From NCBI GenBank assembly GCA_030629005.1, contig DAOVPV010000004.1:1-64000 (forward strand): a stretch of DNA of 64,000 nucleotides, written 5' to 3'. The position numbers were made by a program, and so were the translations under genes. Of the stretch, positions 1 to 9,100 are shown piece after piece. Each line of letters begins with the position of its first letter. Position 1 is the stretch's first letter. The notes beneath the pieces are model-generated. The model saw only the letters and a program-made list of their open reading frames with translations. It did not search any database and was not told the DNA's origin. The DNA comes from a bacterium (lineage in GTDB: Bacteria; Babelota; Babeliae; Babelales; UASB340).

Positions 1-1
1 A

Positions 2-1567
2 GATGGTAGAATAACTACTAACGCTTCTGGCATATCAACTAACGTTCAAAATATAACAAACAACAGTAATGCAATTATTGCAATTGATTCTACGGTAACT
101 GAAAATACCCAAGATATTACTAACAATAGTAACGCCATTGTTAGTTCAGACGTCTCTACATTAGATCAGAAAATTACAAACAACAGTAATGCAATTGTAA
201 GTTCAGATACTTCTACATTAGATCAGAAAATTACAAATAATAGTAATGCAATAATAACTATCCAAAATACAGCGCTAACAAAAGACCCTATAACAGGAAA
301 TATAACTTTAAAGAGCAGTGTATTTATAAACCCAGAACAACGAATTTATATAGAAGATAATGCAATTATAAATGGAAAAGGATCAGTCATAATATTTTCA
401 AATCCTGAACATTCACAATTTGTTGTTGCAAAAGGAAAAACAGTAACCCTGAAAAATATACAACTACTACGAATAAACCAAAAAACATTTGACCTCAGAT
501 ACAATGCATATGTAGACGGAGGAAGCCCATCAGGTTGGACTCTTGAAGATGGACAAATTAAAGTTGGAGAAAATGTACTATTTGGTCTTTCCGAAAATAC
601 TACAATGTCTCAAGGTTTAATTGAACTTATCAACAACGATGCATCTGAAGCACAAACCTTCCAACTAAAAGGTATCGAGGGTCAAAAACAATTCCAACTT
701 GCGCCATCTGACAATTACGCTGATGCATTATCTAAAGCCGATAACGGCTTGACGTGGATTCAACGTAAAGACGGAGAAACAAGCGCTGTTCCATCTCAAT
801 TACCAGATAGATTTACCCAAAATGAAACTATTCCCGTACTTGTAAAATGCAATGACAATACTTTTGGGATACAAAGTATTAATTTAATTGGATTAGAACA
901 CATTTCAAAAACTACTAGCATCAATTACACAGGAGCTCTTGGATTATTAGGAAATACCGCCGTTGATGTTGGAGACCACACATTCACAGAGTTTGAAATA
1001 AACAAAAACATCCAAGAGTCATATAATATGGTTTTTGTAGTACAAGGACTCAATAATCAACTAAGATTATTAAAAGATGATCTCTTATTTTATGGACAAC
1101 TACAATTCTCTGATTATGGAGAAAACATTTTAACAATAGATTCCGTTTTGACAGAAAGAGTTAAAGCTAAAGTTGGATCTTTATATCCAGACAGAACGAT
1201 TCCTCAGGTAAACTTTGATACTGACTTTTTACAATTAATGTCTACTTATGGTACAGCAAGACTAATTTTTGCTGATAGTAGAATTAGAATTAATAACAGC
1301 CTAAATGGATTTGTTGCTTACGAAAACTCATATTTAGGCGGAAAAACAATAGAAATCACCGGGGACCCTATTTGGGACCTTTACGATCCTCTTTTTGGTG
1401 GACGAGAATTTATACTAGAAGTTGATGAGCTTATTGGTCTTCCTGATATTAATAATAAACCAATAATTTCTGAAAACTTCCTAACATTAAAAAATGATCA
1501 TCTAAAATTCCGCACAGCTCTAAATCTAATTTATGAAAAGGAAATCGGCAAATTATTAAATTCTTGA
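2..1567 (+). CDS. Giant exported fibre protein 1, C-terminal part (5' end outside window)
   Basis: The frame is open from the first complete codon, so the gene enters from the left. The visible 521 residues begin with the end of a repetitive stalk, where the unit ITNNSNAI recurs with Ile every 7 or 12 residues. A C-terminal domain of about 430 residues follows. It matches the C-termini of the next two genes almost throughout, for example ITGDI, KTVTLKNIQ, NVLFGLSEN, GIEGQKQFQ, VLVKCNDNTFGIQ and TGDPIWD. The start of this domain has the G-x-G and TVTLKNI pattern of right-handed beta-helix proteins. No YadA-type anchor, LPXTG motif or other known anchor is visible at the C-terminus. By analogy with its neighbours the missing part should carry a signal peptide and head. 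Function is unknown; a surface fibre or adhesin is inferred from the architecture only. Confidence 0.85.
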   Translation, partial: DGRITTNASGISTNVQNITNNSNAIIAIDSTVTENTQDITNNSNAIVSSDVSTLDQKITNNSNAIVSSDTSTLDQKITNNSNAIITIQNTALTKDPITGNITLKSSVFINPEQRIYIEDNAIINGKGSVIIFSNPEHSQFVVAKGKTVTLKNIQLLRINQKTFDLRYNAYVDGGSPSGWTLEDGQIKVGENVLFGLSENTTMSQGLIELINNDASEAQTFQLKGIEGQKQFQLAPSDNYADALSKADNGLTWIQRKDGETSAVPSQLPDRFTQNETIPVLVKCNDNTFGIQSINLIGLEHISKTTSINYTGALGLLGNTAVDVGDHTFTEFEINKNIQESYNMVFVVQGLNNQLRLLKDDLLFYGQLQFSDYGENILTIDSVLTERVKAKVGSLYPDRTIPQVNFDTDFLQLMSTYGTARLIFADSRIRINNSLNGFVAYENSYLGGKTIEITGDPIWDLYDPLFGGREFILEVDELIGLPDINNKPIISENFLTLKNDHLKFRTALNLIYEKEIGKLLNS

Positions 1568-1689
1568 AATTTAATACAAAAAAGAACAAAAATAAGTAAT
1601 TAAAATTACAATAATAAGACTTAGAGCAAAACCAAAAATTAATTTGGGTGATTGAATTTTCGAATAAGTTCTTAAAATGGGAGAATAAG

Positions 1690-4600
1690 TTGAACAATAA
1701 AATTATCAACATATTAATGTCTTTTTTTATTATTTTATTTTTTTATACTAATATTTGCCCATCTATAAACTTTAGTACACCACAGGCATCTATTGTTCTC
1801 CGCAAAGAAGGTACATTTTTTGCTGCACCTAACTCAACAAGCATTACAGGCTGGTATGGCCAAAATTTAATAAGAGAAGCTGGTTTAGAAAATATAAAAA
1901 CATTTAATAATACAATAGGATATGACTCCGCTCCTCAACAGAGGATTAACAATACTTTTTCTGACAACCAAGTCGCAACAACAAGTAGCTTAGACCCTCT
2001 TCTTAAGGTCATATATCTAAATGACGACATCCTTATAGCAGACAACACAACGTTTACAATAACCTCAAGTGGCGTACTAGATGGTCTAGGTAAAAATTTT
2101 ACAATTGGTAGAAATTCTCAACTTCTTGTTGATACCAATGTAAGTCTAACTGTAAAAAACATAACATTTAAAAATATATTAAACGGCTCTATCACTCCAA
2201 TAAAATGTCATGACTCTTCCGGACAACTAACATTTGATAGCTGTACATTGGCATTTAATAATACATTTACATTTGAACGAGGAACCTTTTTTATAAATAA
2301 TGATGTAAGCATTACGGGAACATCAGAATTCATCTTAAATTCTATAAACCCAATGTATATACTACCGCACTCAAGCCTAAATTTTAAACCAAGTACTTCT
2401 TTCTTATACGCACCCTATTCTGCAAACAATAGTCTTGTTATTTTACAAGAGAAAACATCTAAACTCAACTTTGATAACAGCTCTCTAAAAATGACGGCTA
2501 CTGGCGTGAAACTAACAACAGGATCTCTTTATCTAGACAATCAAGTAACCTTAAGCTCATCTAATCAAACTTTTGAAAATGGCCTAATCTTAGGTGAATC
2601 TAACAAAGGTTCGAATTTTGATTTAGATATATACATTCTAGCTGGAGCAAGAGTTAATATAGATGGCAAAGTCTTACTAGATAATACAACGTTAACACAA
2701 AACAATCTTAATTTTTCAAACAAAACAGCCTCTATTGTAATGAAAAATTCTCGCTCAAAATTCAAAATTACAAATAACGAAGGTATTTCTGGTTGGGAAC
2801 AACAATCCATTATAAAAGCAAGCGGTAATGATAATAGCTGGGTTACAGATAACACAACATATGGATTTGAAGCCGGAGAAACAACACCTCCAACACATTT
2901 TGTTTATAACAATAGTAACGCTATTGTATCTCAAGAAGATGATATGAATTGGAACTCTAACGCCATCATTACATTAGAACGCAACATTGAAAACAACAGC
3001 AACGCAATATTAAATAATCAAGATGAAATTAGATATAACTCTGAAGCAATTATTAACAGCGATGTCGTTGCATTACAAGTAAAAATAGGACAAAACTCTA
3101 ACGCAATACTTTTACATGAAGACAAAATTCGATGGAACTCCAACGCTATTATTGACAGCCCAACACTAATAAACCATAACTCTAATGCAATCGTAACCTT
3201 AGATAGCGAAGTTAATAATATAAGCAATGCAACTATTAATAACGATACTAATATTACCAATAACTCTAATGCAATTATAAATAATCAAAACAATATTATT
3301 TACAACTCTAATGCAATTATAAATAATGAATCTGACATAACTACGAATACAAACAATATCATAAATAATTCTAATGCAATACTTTTACAAGAAGACAAAA
3401 TTCGATGGAATTCTAACGCAATTATTAACAGTCCAACACTAATAACAAACAATTCTAATGCAATCGTAACCTTAGATAATGAAGTTAATAATATAAGCAA
3501 CGCAACTATTAATAACGATACTAATATTACCAACAACTCTAATGCCATTATAAATAATCAAAACAATATTATTTATAATTCTAATGCCATAAAAAAAAAT
3601 GAATCTGATATAACTACGAATACAAACAATATTACAAATAACTCTAACGCAATCCTCTTACAAGACAACAAAATTCGATGGAATTCCGAAGCTATAGTCA
3701 ACAGTGAAGCAAGTAATTTACAAAAACAAATAAAAAACAATTCAAATGCAATAATTAACCTAACACCAACGGGCCTAGATCAAAAAATAACAAACAACTC
3801 TAACTCTATCATTTCTCAAGAAGATAAAATCCGTTGGAATTCTGAAGCGATTATTAATAGTGATGCAATAACTCTTCAAGATGAAATCAAACATAATTCG
3901 GACGCTATAATCTATTTAGACTCGGCTGACCTAAACCAAAAAATTACAAACAACTCTAACACAATTATTTCTCAAGAAGATAAAATACGTTGGAATTCTG
4001 ATGCAATTATAAACAGCGATTCAATCACCCTTCAAAATTCTATAAGATACAATTCTAATGCTATTATAAAACAAGAAGATAAAATTCATTGGAATTCTCA
4101 AACCATTATTAATAATAATTCCTCAATAAGATATAACTCTAATGCTATAATTTTACACAAAGAAAAATTAAATTATATAAGTAATGCTACCATAAAAAAT
4201 GATTCCAAAATTAATTACAACTCAAATACCATCATTACAAATGGCTACAATATATCTTACAACTCAAGCACTATAATTAATAACAAAGAAAACATAGCAA
4301 TCAATACAAATGAGATTAACAACAACTCTAACGCCATTCTTTCACAAGAGAACAAAATACACTGGAACTCCCAAGCAATAATAAGTATTTATAACAATGG
4401 TCTAGCGATAAATAACAGTAACTCTATAATTTACATGAAAAATGAAATTTCTCATCTAAGTTCAGCAACAATAGAAAATGATAACGAGATCAGATATAAT
4501 TCCAACGTTATTATTACTTATCAGCTTGATAATCTCCAAGATCAAATCAGACATAACTCTAATGCAATAATAAATTCCGACGCAGCAACTCTTTCACAAG

Positions 4601-6132
4601 ACATAACAAACAATTCAAACGCAATTGTTTACGCAACTGATAAAATACATTATAACTCTCAAGCAATAATTAATGATTACGAAATAAAAGATGATTTACA
4701 AAATCAAATTAGATATAACTCAAATGCAATATTAAGTATTGATGTAAGTACATTAGAATCAGAAATAAAACACAATTCTGATGCAATATTAAAAATAATA
4801 GCAAATCCTAAAGAAACAATTTTAACCCAAGCTCCAATAACCGGCGACATAGACTTAAAAGACAGCGTATTTATAAACACTGACGAAACAATATTTGTAG
4901 AAGATAACGCAACAATAAACGGAAACGGAGCGGTTGTCATATTCTCCAGCCCAGAAAACGCACAATTCATTGTTGCCAAAGGCAAAACTGTAACACTGAA
5001 AAACATCCAATTCTTACGCATAAACCAAAACACCTTTGATCTTAGATACAATGTATATGTAGATGGAGGAAGTATATCAGGATGGACACTAGAAGAGGGT
5101 CAAATAAAAATTGGTCAAAATGTACTATTTGGATTATCCGAAAACATTACAATATCACAAAGTCTAATCGAATTAATGAATAATGATGCATCCGAAGCAC
5201 AAACATTTGAACTAAAAGGAATCGAAGGACAAAAGCAATTCCAGCTTGCTCCTTCGGATGATTATTTTAACGCACTATCAAGGGCTGACAACGGATTAAC
5301 CTTGGCTCAACGTAAAAATGGAAATGCAGGAACGGCCTCTCAACTACCAGAAAGATTTACCCAAAACGGTAGCGCACCAGTCTTAGTAAAATGCAATGAT
5401 AATACATTTGGCATACAAAATATCAACCTGGTTGGGCTAGAACACATTTCAAAATCAACGAGCATTGACTATACAGGAGCTCTAGGCCTACTTGGAAATG
5501 CTGCAGTCAATGCCGGTAACAACGCATACTTAGATTTTGTTAACAACACAGGCATACAAGAATCATATAATATGGTTTTTGTTGTTCAAGGTTTAGACAA
5601 CGAATTAAGACTACTAAAAGACAATCTACTATTTAATGGAGAACTACAATTTGCAGACTATGGAGAAAGTGTTCTAAAAATAAATAGTGTATTAACAGAA
5701 AGAATTGATACTTCAATAAGTAGAACAATTCCACAGGTACAATTCGATACAGACTTCATACAAATAACTTCTATATATGGTATGGCCAGACTGATTTTTG
5801 ATGATAATCGAATAAGAATAAGCAATAGTTTAAATGCAATAGTAGCATACGAAAATTCATACCTAGGTGGAAAAACAATAGAGGTAACTGGAGATCCAAT
5901 TTGGGATCTATATGACCCTACACTTGGAGGAAAAGAATTTGTACTAGAAGTTAATGAACTTCTTGGACTTGAAGACATAGACTATCAACCTCTAATTTCT
6001 GAAAACTATTTAGCTCTAAGAAATAATAAACAAAAAATGCGAACCGCAATAGACCTTGCATATGAAAAAGAAATTGAATATTTAATAAAACTGTATCCTG
6101 AACTTGATTCAGGATACAGTCCTGTAAATTAA
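1690..6132 (+). CDS. Giant exported fibre protein 2 with I@a/N@d heptad stalk
   Basis: The 1480-residue product starts at TTG 1690, preceded by GGGAG at 1679-1683. The frame extends upstream to GTG 1648, but only the TTG start gives a clean signal peptide (to about residue 25) aligned with the next paralog. Residues 30-400 are a beta-rich head. A module of about 50 residues, containing ASIV, an S/GW motif and a Y-G/D end, occurs near residue 33 and again near residue 347. Residues of about 95-165 look like a beta-helix turn. Residues of about 405-1035 are a stalk of roughly 90 heptads of the form IxxNSNA, with Ile at a and Asn at d. Residues of about 1040-1480 are the conserved C-terminal domain. 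The last residues are encoded by a palindromic repeat (6090-6120), so this paralog ends about 13 residues later than the others. Trimeric coiled-coil assembly and surface display are inferences from the heptad pattern. Confidence 0.88.
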   Translation: MNNKIINILMSFFIILFFYTNICPSINFSTPQASIVLRKEGTFFAAPNSTSITGWYGQNLIREAGLENIKTFNNTIGYDSAPQQRINNTFSDNQVATTSSLDPLLKVIYLNDDILIADNTTFTITSSGVLDGLGKNFTIGRNSQLLVDTNVSLTVKNITFKNILNGSITPIKCHDSSGQLTFDSCTLAFNNTFTFERGTFFINNDVSITGTSEFILNSINPMYILPHSSLNFKPSTSFLYAPYSANNSLVILQEKTSKLNFDNSSLKMTATGVKLTTGSLYLDNQVTLSSSNQTFENGLILGESNKGSNFDLDIYILAGARVNIDGKVLLDNTTLTQNNLNFSNKTASIVMKNSRSKFKITNNEGISGWEQQSIIKASGNDNSWVTDNTTYGFEAGETTPPTHFVYNNSNAIVSQEDDMNWNSNAIITLERNIENNSNAILNNQDEIRYNSEAIINSDVVALQVKIGQNSNAILLHEDKIRWNSNAIIDSPTLINHNSNAIVTLDSEVNNISNATINNDTNITNNSNAIINNQNNIIYNSNAIINNESDITTNTNNIINNSNAILLQEDKIRWNSNAIINSPTLITNNSNAIVTLDNEVNNISNATINNDTNITNNSNAIINNQNNIIYNSNAIKKNESDITTNTNNITNNSNAILLQDNKIRWNSEAIVNSEASNLQKQIKNNSNAIINLTPTGLDQKITNNSNSIISQEDKIRWNSEAIINSDAITLQDEIKHNSDAIIYLDSADLNQKITNNSNTIISQEDKIRWNSDAIINSDSITLQNSIRYNSNAIIKQEDKIHWNSQTIINNNSSIRYNSNAIILHKEKLNYISNATIKNDSKINYNSNTIITNGYNISYNSSTIINNKENIAINTNEINNNSNAILSQENKIHWNSQAIISIYNNGLAINNSNSIIYMKNEISHLSSATIENDNEIRYNSNVIITYQLDNLQDQIRHNSNAIINSDAATLSQDITNNSNAIVYATDKIHYNSQAIINDYEIKDDLQNQIRYNSNAILSIDVSTLESEIKHNSDAILKIIANPKETILTQAPITGDIDLKDSVFINTDETIFVEDNATINGNGAVVIFSSPENAQFIVAKGKTVTLKNIQFLRINQNTFDLRYNVYVDGGSISGWTLEEGQIKIGQNVLFGLSENITISQSLIELMNNDASEAQTFELKGIEGQKQFQLAPSDDYFNALSRADNGLTLAQRKNGNAGTASQLPERFTQNGSAPVLVKCNDNTFGIQNINLVGLEHISKSTSIDYTGALGLLGNAAVNAGNNAYLDFVNNTGIQESYNMVFVVQGLDNELRLLKDNLLFNGELQFADYGESVLKINSVLTERIDTSISRTIPQVQFDTDFIQITSIYGMARLIFDDNRIRISNSLNAIVAYENSYLGGKTIEVTGDPIWDLYDPTLGGKEFVLEVNELLGLEDIDYQPLISENYLALRNNKQKMRTAIDLAYEKEIEYLIKLYPELDSGYSPVN
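3108..3653 (+). repeat. 273-bp tandem duplication inside the stalk of fibre 2
   Basis: Segment 3108-3380 is repeated almost identically at 3381-3653, marked by ACTTTTACA at both starts and the shared GACAAAATTCGATGG. The period is 273 nt, that is 91 codons or exactly 13 heptads, so the duplication keeps coiled-coil register. Differences are a few scattered bases, which suggests a recent event. Confidence 0.8.
6090..6120. repeat. Palindromic repeat family A, copy 1 (inside the fibre 2 C-terminus)
   Basis: Two 13-bp arms (ACTGTATCCTGAA and its complement) flank the spacer CTTGA. The same palindrome, with GGATCC in place of GTATCC, lies between other genes of this window. Here it is translated as LYPELDSGYS near the end of the protein. 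Confidence 0.85.
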
Positions 6133-6197
6133 TTCCTCTATTACGTAGCTATACGACGAAAGGGGATTAAACCCTAGAAATTTAACGGGAGAACATT

Positions 6198-9100
6198 TTG
6201 AGTAACAAGTACGTAAATAAAATATTAATATTTTTAGTTATTTCATATTTTAATAAAGTAAATACATCTACAATAAAATTCCACTCACCACAAGCTGCAA
6301 TAGTTTTGAACAATAGTAAAACATATTTTGGAGTCCCCAGTCTAAGTAGCATTGAGGGATGGTATCAACAAAATATTTTACAAGAATACGGTAAACAAAA
6401 TATCAAAACATTTGGAAGTACTCTTACTTACTCCTGTGCACCAAACCAACAAATAAATAACTATCTATACCAACCCGAATTAACTAACGATTCAGAACTA
6501 AATTTAAATGAAAAAACAATATATCTTAGCGAAGATATCTTTATACCAAATTCATCTAGCTTAAAAATAACATCTAGTGGAATATTAGACGGACAAAACA
6601 AAACTCTGCATATTGGAGAATATTCTCAAATTTATTTAGATAACAATGTAAACGTTACATTTAAAAATTTAATATTAAAAAACGATTACAATAGCACAGT
6701 CACAACACCAATACTACTAGGACACAACAACGCACAGATCACGTTCGACAATTGCAAAACTGCATTTGATAGCAATTTTACATTTACCTCTCGTATGTTT
6801 TTTGTAAATAATAATTTTAATATAACAGGACTTTACGAATTAACATATAAATCTACAGATACTAGCCATGTTTTGCCTCATTCATCGTTAATCTTTGAAC
6901 CTGGTACAACTTTTAATTTTGCACCAAACTCTCCCGATAAAAAAAACCTAAATTTAGTGAATGAAACATCAAAAATAAAATTTAATAATGCTTCTTTGTC
7001 AATTACAAACTCAGGCTTAAATTTAACAAAAGGCCAACTAAAATTTGATAACAAAGTAACTATCACACAAACTCTACCCGAAGTAGAAAACATAAGCTTT
7101 TTAACACAACATGATTATGGAAATCATTTAAGAAGCGTGAAATGGAGTCCTAATGAAAACTATCTTGCAATTGGTGGTTTTACGCCACCAATAGGAGGCG
7201 AACTACAAGTGTATTCTTTTAATGGCAGCAGTTTATCTTTAGTTGATTCTGTAAATTATGGTGTTATTATTAGATCAATTGATTGGAGCCCTGATGGAAA
7301 TTATCTGGCAATAGGAGGGGAGTCTCCTCTTAATAATAATGAATTACAAATTTACTCTTTTAATGGCACAAGCCTATCTCTGGTTGATTCTGTTGACTAT
7401 GGCGCTACTATATATTCTTTAAGCTGGAAATCTGACGGAAATTATCTAGCAATTGGAGGGCAAACGCCCATATCCGGAGATGAATTACAAGTATATTCTT
7501 TTAATGGCACAAGCCTATCTCTTGTTGATTCCGCAAACTTTGGAAATATTATTAATTCTTTAGGCTGGAGATCTGACGGAAATTATCTAGCAATTGGAGG
7601 GCAAGCGCCCATATCCGGAGATGAATTACAAGTATATTCTTTTAACGGAACAACATTAACATTTGTAACATCAGAAAATTTTGGAACTAGTATTAGTTCT
7701 GTTATCTGGAATCCTAATAATAAAAATATAGCAGTAGGGGGATCGTCTCCTCTTAATAATAATGAATTACAAATCTATTCTTTTGATGAAATAAATCTTA
7801 ATCTTTTAGATTCAATAAACTATGGAGATAGTGACAATATTTATTCCGTAAGCTGGGATTCAAATGGAAATTATATAGTTTTTGGAGGACAAACATTAGT
7901 CGCAGAAAATGAAATTAAAATTTATAAATTTGATCAAAAATTATTTTTCGTAGCTTCAATAGAACTTAATAATCTCGTTACGACACTAGATTGGTCAACA
8001 AATAGTAAATATATAGCAGAAGGAGGATCTCATTCAGATGTAAATGTATATGAACTTCAATACAATATAACTTCAGACCCTCCGGCACTTAATAATGGGT
8101 TAACTTTAGGCAACTCAAATCTTGGAAGCAATTATGATTTAAGTACATTTATTAATGGAGATTCTAGAGTAGAACTTAGCACAAAACTGGTTATTGATAA
8201 CACAACCAGTTCTGAAAACAACCTAAACTTTGCAAATAAAAATGCATCCCTTGTTCTTAAAAATCCAGACGCAAAACTTCATGTCACAAATAATGAAGGT
8301 ATTTCTGGCTGGGAACAATATTCTATAATAAAAGATTCAAATGGCGATAACGTTTGGATAAATAGTAATACTACATACGGTTTTGAAGGAGGAGAAACAA
8401 AACCTACAACTGACCTAATATCAAATAACAGCAATGCAATTATTACACATGTAAATAATGATATAAAATGGAACTCTAATGCCATTATTAATCAACAAGA
8501 AAATATAACCAACAACAGTAACTCTATTGTTAATAATAAAAATAATATTAAATATAACTCTAACGCAATTGTAAGCACAGACGCAACTATTGTTACACAA
8601 AATATGGAAAACAATTCTAACGCAATCCTAATGCAAGATGATAAAATAAGATGGAATTCCAACACAATTATTAACAATGCAAAACCCGTAGAACAAAACT
8701 CAAATGCAATTTTGGATTTAAAATCACAAATACCATACATAAGTAATACAACAATAAATAGTAAAAATAATATTGGTTATAATTCTAATGTTATAATTAA
8801 CAATAAAAACAATATAATCAATAATTCTAACGCAATTATTAATAACAAAAACAACATCGATAATAATTTAAATGATATTAAATATAATTCGAATGCAATA
8901 TTATTACATCAAGACAAAATTCGTTATAACTCAAATACTATTCTAAATAATGCAAAACCAGTTCTGCAAAATTCAGATACAATTTTAAATTTAAAAGAAC
9001 AAGTACTATATATAAGTAACGTAACAATAAATAATAGCAGCAATATATCTTATAATTCCAACACAATTATCAACAACAAATATAGCATCCGCTACAACTC

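Noticed and set aside
3018-3548. Long open frames on the minus strand within the fibre stalk.
   Set aside because: They mirror the codon periodicity of the plus-strand repeat and have no binding sites or conserved features.
2900-4800. Regularly spaced short repeats resembling a CRISPR array (AATTCTAATGCAATTAT-like every 21-57 bases).
   Set aside because: Spacing is a multiple of three, the reading frame is open throughout and the repeats encode the heptad NSNAI; there are no unique spacers and no cas genes.
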